NCBI RefSeq assembly: GCF_001542875.1
Contig: NZ_LMAF01000003.1
Coordinates: forward strand, 124,001-188,000
DNA length: 64,000 nucleotides
Source of the DNA: Erythrobacter sp. YT30
GTDB lineage: Bacteria > Pseudomonadota > Alphaproteobacteria > Sphingomonadales > Sphingomonadaceae
Direction: 5' to 3'
In this document: positions 16,110 through 24,392 of the stretch, one piece after another
Layout of the letters: every line of letters starts with the position of its first letter
Numbering within the stretch: position 1 is the stretch's first letter
The notes under the pieces: generated by a model
The model's input: only the letters and a program-made list of their open reading frames with translations
What the model was told of the DNA's origin: nothing
Databases searched by the model: none
Program-made: the position numbers and the translations under genes

Positions 16110-16529
16110 GTGGATCACAATCAACACATTGACGAAGTGTTCGAAGCGAACAGCAAATCGGTGCTGGTTGCGTATTTGCTGTGGTTCTTCTTCGGCTTGT
16201 TGAGCGTCCACCGCTTTTATGCGGGCAAAACTAAATCGGGCGTAGTGCGGCTGGCCATGCTGTTTTCCGTGATCGGTATCCCGATCCTCGCTCTGCTTTG
16301 GATTGTCGATCTGTTTCTGATCCCCTCAATGATCGGCGAGCAGAATCTCAAGACTATCAATCTCATCAACGCAGGCGCAGCGGCCAATCCACCCGCTTTG
16401 CCGCAAGATGATGAGCCTGCGTCCGAGCCGGTGGAATTGGACAGCAAGCGCAAGGCAATGCTCGAAGATTTGCGCAAAACGGGATACCGCAAAGAACGGC
16501 GTGACGATTTTTCCGAACTCTACCGATAG
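16110..16529 (+). CDS. TM2-domain membrane protein
   Basis: The 139-residue protein contains a TM2 domain: two hydrophobic helices (VAYLLWFFFGLLSVHRFYAG and LFSVIGIPILALLWIVDLF) around a short turn with the family HRFYxG motif. A charged C-terminal tail of about 70 residues follows (SKRKAMLEDLRKTGYRKERR). GTG at 16110 is chosen because GAAGGGG lies seven bases ahead; TTG at 16107 is also possible. The cellular role of TM2 proteins in bacteria is not settled. It converges on the next gene with a 12-base gap. Confidence 0.8.
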   Translation: MDHNQHIDEVFEANSKSVLVAYLLWFFFGLLSVHRFYAGKTKSGVVRLAMLFSVIGIPILALLWIVDLFLIPSMIGEQNLKTINLINAGAAANPPALPQDDEPASEPVELDSKRKAMLEDLRKTGYRKERRDDFSELYR

Positions 16530-16541
16530 GACTGCGCCGCG

Positions 16542-17426
16542 CTAGAGCGCTCCGAACGTCCAGCCTTCGGTCTTGGCTATCTCAGGTGTCAGGTCTTTAG
16601 GTGACCATCTTTCCGGTTCGCGGTGCACTTTGCGCAGCCATGCGGCGGTGATTAGAGCATCGGCAGAATGATCATCGATTGCGCCTGAGCCTTTGACGGG
16701 CCGAGCATCCAGAGCTTTCAGTGCGCCATTCAATTCGCCGAAGTCGCGGATTTTCGATTTGCCCGGCGCGCGGCCTGCCTCTTTCGCCGCAAGGCTCGTA
16801 TAAATCTCGCAAATCACGCTTCCTTCATCGGGCAGCGGATCAATCGGCCAAACGGGTATGCGATCCTTCAGTCCGTGCAGCACGCGCATTCCGGTGAGCG
16901 AGCTTTTGCCGACTTGTGCCGCGCCCACGAGGTTGAAATTGGAATAGGGCTTGAGGCCCATTGCCGCCTGCGCATGTTCGGTGACTCGAAGACGCCCGCG
17001 CCCGCCTTGGGTCGGATCATCGCGAAATCGATCGCCCTCACGCCCTCCATGGCGGCGGAAATAGGGCGCAAAATCGGGATGATCGACAAAGCTGTTCGCG
17101 CCGCAATGCGGTTCGCCTTCGCATGTGATGTCGATGATTTCCCACAGCTCGCGCGCAGTATTTGGCGAGCGATCAAGGCGCGGAAAGAACGCGCCGCAAT
17201 CCGCAAAGGGAAGGGCGATGCCAAGGTCCATGCCCACAAGGGTGCGTGGCGGCAGGTCGTCGCGCAAGAATTCAAGGATTTCCGTGCGTGACCAACCGCG
17301 CGCCGGTGGATCGATAAGCACGGGCGCACCGCCCTCGAGCAGTGCAAGGGCCATCGCTATGCCCTTGTGCCGCTCTCCCGCAGCGCCTGACCAATCGATG
17401 GCGAGGAAGTGATCGAAATGGATCAC
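16542..17426 (-). CDS. DUF429-like protein with RNase H-type fold
   Basis: The 294-residue protein begins with FLAIDWSGAAG, the first acidic strand typical of RNase H-like folds, followed by LVGMDLGIALPF. It ends with IDDHSADALITAAWLRK, the last acidic helix. This layout matches DUF429-type predicted nucleases, whose substrate is unknown. The GTG start at 17426 overlaps the stop of rarA (GTGA), so the two are translationally coupled. An earlier in-frame ATG exists inside rarA but is less likely. The coupling to rarA hints at a job in DNA or nucleotide metabolism, which is inference only. Confidence 0.72.
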   Translation of the reverse strand: MIHFDHFLAIDWSGAAGERHKGIAMALALLEGGAPVLIDPPARGWSRTEILEFLRDDLPPRTLVGMDLGIALPFADCGAFFPRLDRSPNTARELWEIIDITCEGEPHCGANSFVDHPDFAPYFRRHGGREGDRFRDDPTQGGRGRLRVTEHAQAAMGLKPYSNFNLVGAAQVGKSSLTGMRVLHGLKDRIPVWPIDPLPDEGSVICEIYTSLAAKEAGRAPGKSKIRDFGELNGALKALDARPVKGSGAIDDHSADALITAAWLRKVHREPERWSPKDLTPEIAKTEGWTFGAL

Positions 17427-18745
17427 GAATTCCGCTCTTCGCGCAGGCGATCCCAATACGCCATGCGCTCTCGAACCTTACGCTCAAACCCGCGCTCGAC
17501 AGGCGCGTAAAAGCGCTGCGGCTCCATTTCTTCTGGCCAGTAATTGTCGCCGGAAAAGCCATCTTCAGCCTCGTGATCGTAGGAATATCCCTCGCCATAA
17601 CCGATATCCTTCATCAGCTTGGTCGGCGCGTTGAGGATGTTTGCAGGAGGCATGAGGCTGCCTGTTTCGCGCGCCGATTTGAACGCGGATTTTTGTGCGG
17701 CATAAGCGGCGTTCGATTTGGGTGCGGTGGCGCAGTAAAGACATGCCTGGACGATCGCGAGTTCGCCTTCGGGACTGCCGAGGAATTGATAGGCGTCCTT
17801 GGCAGCAAGGCATTGGGTGAGCGCCTGCGGATCGGCGAGGCCAATGTCTTCAGAAGCAAACCGCACAAGTCGGCGCAGGACATAGAGCGGCTCTTCACCA
17901 GCGGTCAGCATGCGCGCGAGGTAGTATAGCGAGGCCTGCGGATCAGAGCCGCGTAGCGACTTATGAAGAGCGCTGATCAGGTTGTAGTGCCCGTCACGAT
18001 CCTTGTCATAAACAGCAACGCGGCGCTGCAGGAACGCTCCCAATGCTTGCGGATCCAATGGGTCGGCAAGGTTCGCATTGTAGAGCGTTTCGGCTTGCCC
18101 CAAAAGGAACCGGCCATCGCCATCCGCGCTCGCGATAAGAGCGGCGCTCGCCTCATCAGTCAGGGGGAGAGGGCCTTCCAGTTTTTCAGCCCGAGCGAGC
18201 AATGTTTCCAAAGCCTCGCTCCCCAACCGCTCAAGGATGAGCACCTGCGCACGACTGAGGAGAGCGGCGTTCAGCGCAAAGCTCGGGTTCTCTGTGGTTG
18301 CGCCCACCAGTGTCACTGTTCCGCGCTCTACAAAGGGCAGAAATCCATCCTGTTGTGCGCGATTGAAACGGTGAATTTCGTCGACGAACAGAAGCGTTTT
18401 TTTGCCCGCTTCGGCCATCCTGTCAGCCTCGGCAAAGGCTTTCTTGAGATCGGCGACGCCTGAAAACACCGCGCTGATCGAAACAAATCGAATTCCCACG
18501 GCATCAGCCAGAAGGCGCGCAATGCTCGTCTTCCCAGTGCCGGGCGGGCCCCAAAGAATCATGCTTGAAAGCTTGCCCGCGCTCACCATTCGGCCAATCG
18601 AGCCTTCTGGCCCAGTCAGGTGCTCTTGCCCGATGACTTCATCCAAGGCGCGCGGACGCAAGCGGTCTGCCAAAGGCGCATCGTGACGCGCACGCTCCGG
18701 CGCTTTGGGCGCTCTTTCAGCATCATTTCCAAACAAATCGGCCAT
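17423..18745 (-). CDS. rarA: Replication-associated recombination protein A (RarA/MgsA AAA+ ATPase)
   Basis: RarA is a cytosolic AAA+ ATPase related to clamp loaders that acts at stalled replication forks. The 440-residue protein has the usual length. Visible motifs are Walker A (LWGPPGTGKTS), Walker B (LLFVDEIHRFN), sensor 1 (LVGATTENPSF), and the C-terminal tetramerisation region with SLYYLARMLTAGEEP and the YWPEEM...FYAP ending. The next gene starts within its stop codon. Upstream lies a short gap to the divergent PadR regulator. Confidence 0.95.
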   Translation of the reverse strand: MADLFGNDAERAPKAPERARHDAPLADRLRPRALDEVIGQEHLTGPEGSIGRMVSAGKLSSMILWGPPGTGKTSIARLLADAVGIRFVSISAVFSGVADLKKAFAEADRMAEAGKKTLLFVDEIHRFNRAQQDGFLPFVERGTVTLVGATTENPSFALNAALLSRAQVLILERLGSEALETLLARAEKLEGPLPLTDEASAALIASADGDGRFLLGQAETLYNANLADPLDPQALGAFLQRRVAVYDKDRDGHYNLISALHKSLRGSDPQASLYYLARMLTAGEEPLYVLRRLVRFASEDIGLADPQALTQCLAAKDAYQFLGSPEGELAIVQACLYCATAPKSNAAYAAQKSAFKSARETGSLMPPANILNAPTKLMKDIGYGEGYSYDHEAEDGFSGDNYWPEEMEPQRFYAPVERGFERKVRERMAYWDRLREERNS

Positions 18746-18790
18746 TCATCGGGCGTGATAGGCCGCTCGTCAGAAAATGCCATCTTGCAC

Positions 18791-18818
18791 TTGCATCTGA
18801 ATATCTGCGATATATCTT
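18791..18818 (+). promoter_or_regulatory. Probable padR promoter with palindromic operator
   Basis: TTGCAT (18791-18796) and TATCTT (18813-18818) are 16 bases apart and can serve as -35 and -10. The inverted repeat ATATC-TGC-GATAT (18801-18813) lies between them and touches the -10. PadR repressors usually bind palindromes over their own promoters, so this is a good autoregulation candidate. Confidence 0.5.
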
Positions 18819-18851
18819 AGTGCTATCGAAGAAATGCGAAAGGAGTCGGAC

Positions 18852-19481
18852 ATGACCTGGCACAAAGCACGTAGAATGAACCGCCGGGGCAGCGCCTGGC
18901 AAATGTATGGCCCAATGATGGCGATGATGGCTGCATCGGGTGGAAAGTGGGGCTCTGACTGGGGTGACTGGTCAGGCGATTGGCGTGGAGGCGGCGGCGG
19001 CTCACGTGCGCGCAAGCGTCGTGGCCGAATGTTCGGCTCAGGCGAATTGCGGCTCGCACTTCTGGTCCTGATTTCCGAAGAACCGCGCCATGGCTATGAA
19101 TTGATCAAGGCGATCGAAGACATGACCGGGGGCACTTATGCGCCAAGCCCGGGAGCCGTTTATCCAACGCTTCAACTGCTTGCGGATGAAGGCAAGATCG
19201 AAGAGGCTGAAAGCGACGGCGCGAAGAAACCCTTCAAAGTCACCGACGAAGGCAAAGCCGAACTCGACGAGCGCAAGGACGATATCGAAGAGCTTATGGG
19301 CCGTCTCGCGGGTGAGGGCGAGAAGGCCGAAAAGGTCCGCTCGCCTGACCTGTTCCGTGCGATGGGCAACCTTGCCAATGTCCTCAAAAACCGAGGCCGC
19401 GCAGGAAAGCTTGACAAGGAAACGATGGATCAGATTGTCGACCTGATTGATGAAATGGCCAAGCGGATTGAGCGGCTGTAA
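18852..19481 (+). CDS. PadR-family transcriptional regulator with Gly/Trp-rich N-terminal extension
   Basis: Residues about 60-140 form a PadR winged helix: ELRLALLVLISEEPRHGYELIKAIE, then YAPSPGAVYPTLQLLADEGKIEE and KPFKVTDEGK. The C-terminal part is helical and charged, suited to dimer formation. The first 60 residues are unusual: Met-rich, then WGSDWGDWSGDW, GGGGGS and a basic run RARKRRGR. ATG at 18852 is chosen because AAGGAG stands 8 bases ahead; an in-frame ATG at 18834 lies before that site. A palindrome over the likely promoter suggests self-regulation. The inducer is unknown. Confidence 0.88.
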   Translation: MTWHKARRMNRRGSAWQMYGPMMAMMAASGGKWGSDWGDWSGDWRGGGGGSRARKRRGRMFGSGELRLALLVLISEEPRHGYELIKAIEDMTGGTYAPSPGAVYPTLQLLADEGKIEEAESDGAKKPFKVTDEGKAELDERKDDIEELMGRLAGEGEKAEKVRSPDLFRAMGNLANVLKNRGRAGKLDKETMDQIVDLIDEMAKRIERL

Positions 19482-19628
19482 GCTCGCTTAAGGCGTCGTT
19501 CCCAAATAAATCAGTCCCCCAGAACAAAGGGTTCAGCGCGCGCGGGCGTTCATGGTTTGCCGCGCGCGCTCGAACTGTTTATGTTGCCATCAGTTCGGGT
19601 CGTGCCGGCTCCTATTCGGGGGATTAGG

Positions 19629-20051
19629 ATGAATACTACGCAAAAAGCACCATGGCATCTTTGGGTCATTGGCGGGGTAACCCTGCTGTTCAATGCAGTA
19701 GGTGGATACAGCTATACAATGACGCGCACCGGCCAGCTCGCATCGCTCGGGATGACGGCGGATCAGATTGCGTATTTTGACAGCTATCCGGTCTGGGCGA
19801 ACACGTTTTGGGCGCTGGGCGTTTGGGGCGCGATTGCCGGATCGCTGTTGTTGCTGTTCAGATCGAAATGGGCGGTGCCTGCCTTGTGTATTTCTGTTGT
19901 CGGGCTGATCGGGACATCGGTCTATCAGCACATTCTGACAGAAACGCCGGAAAGCCTGCAAAGTTGGCCGCTGGTGATCGCCATCTGGGCAACCACGCTG
20001 TTCTTGCTCTGGTATGCCTTTGCCATGCGCAAAGCTGACGTTCTGCGCTAA
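19629..20051 (+). CDS. Four-helix inner-membrane protein of unknown function
   Basis: The 140-residue protein has four hydrophobic segments: LWVIGGVTLLFNAVGG, FWALGVWGAIAGSLLLLF, VPALCISVVGLIGTSVY, and LVIAIWATTLFLLWYAFAM. Between helices 1 and 2 lies a polar loop (MTADQIAYFDSYPVW). It resembles small uncharacterised sphingomonad membrane proteins, and I cannot name a family. The start at 19629 follows GGGGATTAGG, and the frame upstream of it is not hydrophobic. It stands between a PadR gene and a convergent glycosyltransferase. Confidence 0.75.
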   Translation: MNTTQKAPWHLWVIGGVTLLFNAVGGYSYTMTRTGQLASLGMTADQIAYFDSYPVWANTFWALGVWGAIAGSLLLLFRSKWAVPALCISVVGLIGTSVYQHILTETPESLQSWPLVIAIWATTLFLLWYAFAMRKADVLR

Positions 20052-20069
20052 ATCTTCAGAGCGCTGGCT

Positions 20070-21254
20070 CTAGGCCGCTTCGTCTTCCTGCAAGGCGCGG
20101 CGGTCCTCAATAAGGCGCACATAGGTTTCGGCGACAACGCGGTTGATGGCTTCCCAATCGAAGTCTTTTGAGCGTTTCTCTCCGGCTTCACCATGGCTGT
20201 TGCGCAAGTCTGCATCAGTGCAATAGGGCGCGATTGCTTCGGCAAGGCCTGCTGCATCGGGTTTGCCCTTGGCAAGCGGTACAAGGCGACCGGTCGTGCC
20301 GTCATTGACAAGGCTGGATGCGCCGGTTGCGCCAGCAGCAACGACAGGCAATCCGCACGCCATCGCTTCCAAAGTGACATTGCCGAATGTCTCGGTCACG
20401 CTGGGATTTAGAAAGATATCCCCGCTGGCAAGAGCCACGCCGAGGTCAGTCCCTGTCTTGAAGCCGGCAAAAATGCCGCCGGGAAGGTTGTCCTTAAACC
20501 ATTCGCGCGCTGGGCCATCGCCGATCACCAGCACTTTGTGCGGGACCTGGCGCTTCCTCAACTGGACGATGGTTTCGGCAAAAACGTCGAGGCCTTTCTC
20601 CATCACCAATCGGCCAAGGAAAACCACTGCGACATCATCATCGGCAAGGCCCAACGAGCGCCGCCATTCCAGGTCTCGCTTTTCTGACGCGAAGACAGTC
20701 CGGTCAACGCCGCGGCTCCACAAGACGATGTCATCGTGCATGTCTTGCTCCAAAAGCTCATCGATCATGCTCTGGGATGGCGCGACCAAAGCATCGCAGC
20801 GATTGTAAAACCGCCTTAGCATCCAGATGACTGCCGGTTCTGCGAAGCCAAGCCCATAGTAGCGCGGGTAGGTTTCAAACCGCGTGTGAACCGAGGCAAG
20901 CACAGGGATATCTGCATTTTGCGCCCATTTCAGCGCAGCGTGATTGGCTGGATCAGGAGAGGATAGGTGCATGATATTCGGTTTGAACTTAGCCAGATCG
21001 CGCCGAACTTTGGTGCCAAGACCGGTCGCCATCCGATACTCTCCGCGGCCGAAAGGGACGCTGATTGACGGGAGGCTGATCAGATCGCCCGTCGGCTCAA
21101 AGGCCGGCCTTTCGACAGTTGGTGAATAAACGCGCACCTTCGCGCCCAGCCGCAGCAATGATCCCACCAGCCGGTTGAGAGCCTGATTGGCCCCATCGCG
21201 CGTGTAGTTGTAGTTGCCGCTGAATAGCGCAATGCGAAGATCAGTGAATCCCAT
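20070..21254 (-). CDS. GT4-family glycosyltransferase
   Basis: The 394-residue protein has the two Rossmann domains of GT-B enzymes. The N-terminal half begins IALFSGNYNYTRDGANQALNRL with a Gly-poor donor loop. The C-terminal half carries VVFLGRLVMEKGLD and the E-x7-E motif ETFGNVTLEAMACGLPVVA. Such retaining enzymes transfer hexoses from nucleotide sugars to lipids or glycans at the inner membrane; the pattern is close to alpha-mannosyl/glucosyl transferases. The acceptor is unknown. It diverges from serC, with the serC leader RNA between them. Confidence 0.88.
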   Translation of the reverse strand: MGFTDLRIALFSGNYNYTRDGANQALNRLVGSLLRLGAKVRVYSPTVERPAFEPTGDLISLPSISVPFGRGEYRMATGLGTKVRRDLAKFKPNIMHLSSPDPANHAALKWAQNADIPVLASVHTRFETYPRYYGLGFAEPAVIWMLRRFYNRCDALVAPSQSMIDELLEQDMHDDIVLWSRGVDRTVFASEKRDLEWRRSLGLADDDVAVVFLGRLVMEKGLDVFAETIVQLRKRQVPHKVLVIGDGPAREWFKDNLPGGIFAGFKTGTDLGVALASGDIFLNPSVTETFGNVTLEAMACGLPVVAAGATGASSLVNDGTTGRLVPLAKGKPDAAGLAEAIAPYCTDADLRNSHGEAGEKRSKDFDWEAINRVVAETYVRLIEDRRALQEDEAA

Positions 21255-21355
21255 TGCACGCCGCTTTAGGCGAAGCAGAGCGGAACTTCTACACCGGACC
21301 GAATTGGCTCAGTTTATCTCGCGCTGTGCATTGACTCATCACTCAGCATCTCTAA

Positions 21356-21410
21356 ACGCGGCTTCGGGCCACGCGGTCCCAACGCCGCGCGAGCTCTCTG
21401 CAAGGAGAGA
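21356..21410 (+). ncRNA. serC leader RNA (serC motif), sequestering the ribosome binding site
   Basis: The segment contains CGCGGC...GCCGCG (21357-21388) enclosing GGCCACGCGGTCC, then a hairpin in which CTCTC (21394-21398) pairs with GAGAG (21405-21409). The second hairpin includes AAGGAG, the binding site of serC, so the RNA can hide it. This matches my memory of the alphaproteobacterial serC motif found in front of serC genes. Ligand and mechanism are not established there, to my knowledge. Confidence 0.65.
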
Positions 21411-21415
21411 ATACA

Positions 21416-22594
21416 ATGACTGACTATGCACGCGGGCTCGCACATGAGCCGCCCGTAAAACCTGAGCGTCCGCAGTTTTCATCCGGTCCTACGGTGAAAT
21501 TCCCCGGATGGTCGCTCGACAAGCTTAAAACTGAATCGCTGGGACGTTCGCATCGCTCTGCTTATGCGAAAGGCCGTTTGAAATACGCGATCGATCTGTC
21601 GCGCGAATTGCTCGGTATTCCAGATGATTATCTGATCGGCATCATGCCAGCATCCGACACCGGCGCATTGGAAGCGGCTATGTGGACGATGCTCGATCCT
21701 GCGCGCCCGGCAACGGTCGCTGCGTGGGAAAGCTTTGGCAATGTCTGGATTCAGGATGCAGTGAAGCAGCTTAAACTGCCCAACCTGCAAGTTCTCTCCG
21801 CCGATTACGGCGAAATTCCCGATCTTACAACGATCCCGCAGCGCAATGATGTGGTCTTTACGTGGAATGGCACGACATCAGGCGCGATGATCCCGAACAC
21901 GGACTGGCTTGAGCCGGGCCGCGAAGGCATCACCATTAACGATGCAACCAGCGCAATCTTCGCGATGGAAATGGACTGGCCAAAACTCGATGCGACGACG
22001 TATTCGTGGCAGAAAGTGATGGGCTCAGAAGCGCAGCACGGAATGCTGATCCTGTCGCCCAAAGCGGTCGAGCGGATCGAAAGCTATGATCCATCGTGGC
22101 CGTTGCCAAAACTGTTCCGCCTCAAAAAAGGTGACAAGCTCAATCGCGCAATCTTTGAAGGCGCGACAATCAACACGCCTTCGCTCCTCGCGACCGAGGA
22201 TTATATCGCAGCGCTCGAATGGGCGAAGTCGATCGGCGGTCGCACTGCCTTGATCGAGCGCGCCAATGCGAACTCGAAAATCGTCAAGGATTGGATTGAG
22301 GCAAAGCCGTGGCTCAAAAACATGGTCGCCGATCCAGCGCAGCGCACCAACACCGGTGTGTGCATGCAGTTTACCGGCGATTGGTATGAAGGCCTATCGC
22401 CCGAAGATCAGGCAGCGGTGCCCAAGCAAATCGTGAAGATGCTCGAAGATCGGAACGTGGGTTACGATTTCAACGGCTATCGCGACGCACCGCCATCGCT
22501 TCGCATATGGTGCGGTGGCACTCTCGAAGCAGAGGACATCCAGCGCCTCTTGCCTTGGATCGAGTGGGCGTACGAATCCGTCAAGAACGGCTGA
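21416..22594 (+). CDS. serC: Phosphoserine aminotransferase
   Basis: SerC converts 3-phosphohydroxypyruvate to phosphoserine with glutamate, using PLP. The 392-residue protein is of the alphaproteobacterial type: it starts with FSSGPTVKFPGW, has the PLP-lysine region TYSWQKVMGSEAQHG, and ends with PPSLRIWCGGTL. ATG at 21416 lies six bases after AAGGAGAG, which sits in a leader hairpin that may control translation. serA follows after a repeat-bearing gap of 97 bases, so both serine pathway genes are probably cotranscribed. Confidence 0.96.
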   Translation: MTDYARGLAHEPPVKPERPQFSSGPTVKFPGWSLDKLKTESLGRSHRSAYAKGRLKYAIDLSRELLGIPDDYLIGIMPASDTGALEAAMWTMLDPARPATVAAWESFGNVWIQDAVKQLKLPNLQVLSADYGEIPDLTTIPQRNDVVFTWNGTTSGAMIPNTDWLEPGREGITINDATSAIFAMEMDWPKLDATTYSWQKVMGSEAQHGMLILSPKAVERIESYDPSWPLPKLFRLKKGDKLNRAIFEGATINTPSLLATEDYIAALEWAKSIGGRTALIERANANSKIVKDWIEAKPWLKNMVADPAQRTNTGVCMQFTGDWYEGLSPEDQAAVPKQIVKMLEDRNVGYDFNGYRDAPPSLRIWCGGTLEAEDIQRLLPWIEWAYESVKNG

Positions 22595-22603
22595 GTAGCG
22601 TTA

Positions 22604-22674
22604 TCCCAGCGAAAGCTGGGATCTCTTGCCACTGTTTCCGACCTATTTGATAGCGGTCCCAGCTTTCGCTGGGA
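22604..22674. repeat. Pair of palindromic REP-like units between serC and serA
   Basis: TCCCAGCGAAAGCTGGGA (22604-22621) and its exact reverse complement (22657-22674) flank 35 bases. Each 18-base unit is itself a 7-bp hairpin, and the two can pair with each other. The pattern is familiar as a dispersed intergenic repeat of sphingomonads. It may modulate the serC-serA transcript. Confidence 0.75.
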
Positions 22675-22691
22675 TGACGAAAGTGAATCCC

Positions 22692-24275
22692 ATGACCAAA
22701 CCCAAAGTACTCATATCCGACAAAATGGACCCGAACGCTGCACGCATTTTTGAAGAGCGCGGCTGCGATGTTGATGTCATCACCGGCGAAACGCCAGAAG
22801 AGCTGATCGCGCGGATTGGCGATTATCACGGCCTTGCCATTCGCTCGTCGACGAAGGTCACGCCTGCCGTCTTGGATGCAGCGACCAATCTCAAAGTCAT
22901 CGGTCGCGCTGGTATTGGCGTCGACAATGTCGATATTCCCTATGCGAGCGGCAAAGGCGTGGTTGTGATGAACACCCCGTTCGGCAATTCGATCACCACG
23001 GCCGAGCACGCCATTGCAATGATCATGGCGCTTGCCCGCCAGATTCCCGACGCCAATGTCCGCACCAAGAACGGCGAATGGCCCAAGAAGGATTTCATGG
23101 GCGTTGAGGTCACCGGCAAGACTTTGGGCCTTATCGGCGCCGGCAATATCGGCTCCATCGTTGCGAGCCGCGCGCTTGGCCTCAAGATGAAAGTGATCGC
23201 CTATGATCCTTTCCTCACGGAAGACCGCGCGGTCGAAATGGGCGTTGAGAAAGTCGATCTCGACACGCTTTTGTCGCGTGCGGATTTTGTGACTATGCAC
23301 ACTCCGCTTACCGATGAAACGCGCAACATCCTCAGCCGAGATCGGTTGGAGAATGCCAAACCCGGCATCCGCATCGTCAACTGTGCGCGCGGCGGATTGA
23401 TTGACGAGGTGGCGCTGAAGGATTGCCTGGAATCAGGCCAGGTTGCAGGCGCTGCTTTGGACGTGTTCGCGGAAGAACCTGCAAAGGAAAGCCCGCTTTT
23501 CGATGCGCCGAATTTCATCTGCACACCGCACCTTGGCGCGAGCACAACCGAAGCTCAGGTCAATGTGGCGCTCCAGGTGGCAGAGCAGATGGCCGATTAT
23601 CTGGTGAATGGCGGCGTGACGAACGCGCTCAACATGCCATCGCTTTCGGCAGAAGAAGCGCCGAAGCTGAAGCCGTATATGGCGCTTGCTGAAAAGCTCG
23701 GCAGCCTTGTCGGGCAGCTGGCTCATGGCAATCTCACCAAGATCAGCATTGAGCGCGAAGGCGCTGCTGCCGCTCTTAACGGAAAGCCGATTACGGGCGC
23801 GGTTCTGGCCGGTTTCATGCGCCGCTATTCCGACACGGTGAACATGGTCAACGCGCCTTACCTTGCCAAAGAGCGCGGTCTGGAAGTTGCAGAAATCCGC
23901 CAAAGCCGTGAAGGTGCTTTCAACACGCTGATCCGTGTGACGGTCGAAACCGAAGCAGGTCCGCGCTCTGTCGCTGGCACCTTGTTTGGCAATGAAGCGC
24001 CGCGGCTGGTTGAGATGTTCGGCATCGGGATCGAGGCCGAACTCGACGGTCACATGCTCTATGTCGTCAACGATGATAAGCCCGGCTTTATCGGACGCAT
24101 CGGGACACTTCTGGGCGATAACGGCATCAATATCGGCACGTTCAACCTTGGCCGCCGCGATGCTGGCGGCGAAGCTGTGCTGCTTCTAAGCCTTGATGAA
24201 GGCCTTAACGATGATGTGATCGCCAAGGTTCAGCAGGTTGAAGGCGTCAATCTGGCGAAAGCTCTGGTTTTCTAG
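22692..24275 (+). CDS. serA: D-3-phosphoglycerate dehydrogenase
   Basis: SerA oxidises 3-phosphoglycerate with NAD+, the first step of serine synthesis. The 527-residue length fits the long type with an intervening domain and a C-terminal ACT domain. Landmarks are VGRAGIGVDNVD-like IGRAGIGVDNVD, the nucleotide-binding GLIGAGNIGSIVASRA, the catalytic pair in CARGGLID and TPHLGASTTEAQ, and the ACT end (DKPGFIGRIGTLLGDNGINI). ATG at 22692 (MTKPKVL) is used; the open frame before it is read-through of the repeat (VPAFAGMT). Together with serC it forms the serine operon. Confidence 0.96.
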   Translation: MTKPKVLISDKMDPNAARIFEERGCDVDVITGETPEELIARIGDYHGLAIRSSTKVTPAVLDAATNLKVIGRAGIGVDNVDIPYASGKGVVVMNTPFGNSITTAEHAIAMIMALARQIPDANVRTKNGEWPKKDFMGVEVTGKTLGLIGAGNIGSIVASRALGLKMKVIAYDPFLTEDRAVEMGVEKVDLDTLLSRADFVTMHTPLTDETRNILSRDRLENAKPGIRIVNCARGGLIDEVALKDCLESGQVAGAALDVFAEEPAKESPLFDAPNFICTPHLGASTTEAQVNVALQVAEQMADYLVNGGVTNALNMPSLSAEEAPKLKPYMALAEKLGSLVGQLAHGNLTKISIEREGAAAALNGKPITGAVLAGFMRRYSDTVNMVNAPYLAKERGLEVAEIRQSREGAFNTLIRVTVETEAGPRSVAGTLFGNEAPRLVEMFGIGIEAELDGHMLYVVNDDKPGFIGRIGTLLGDNGINIGTFNLGRRDAGGEAVLLLSLDEGLNDDVIAKVQQVEGVNLAKALVF

Positions 24276-24286
24276 AGCCATTTTTG
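24261..24286 (+). terminator. Weak terminator candidate overlapping the serA stop
   Basis: GCTCT (24261-24265) can pair with AGAGC (24274-24278), followed by CATTTTT. The stem is only 5 bp and includes the stop codon region, so it is a weak candidate. Confidence 0.3.
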
Positions 24287-24292
24287 CTCACT

Positions 24293-24380
24293 GTTCGTGC
24301 TGAGCTTGTCGAAAGGCTGCACTTCTTTTAGCGCGGCCACGCAAACAAGAACGATGCTTCGACTAGCTCAGCCTGAGCGG
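24293..24380. repeat. REP-like inverted repeat between serA and hisZ
   Basis: GCTGAGCTTGTCGAAAGG (about 24299-24316) is complementary, with few mismatches, to CTTCGACTAGCTCAGCC (about 24357-24373). The core CTTCGACAAGCTCAG also occurs at 62483-62497 between the two cysteine desulfurase genes, so it is a dispersed element. Confidence 0.6.
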
Positions 24381-24392
24381 ATTGATTGTAAC

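Noticed and set aside
22626..22691. N-terminal extension of SerA reading VPAFAGMT
   Set aside because: This is the translated REP-like repeat; the family start MTKPKVL lies after it.
22581..23300. 239-codon minus-strand frame at the start of serA
   Set aside because: Antisense to serA; begins in coding sequence and ends in the repeat.
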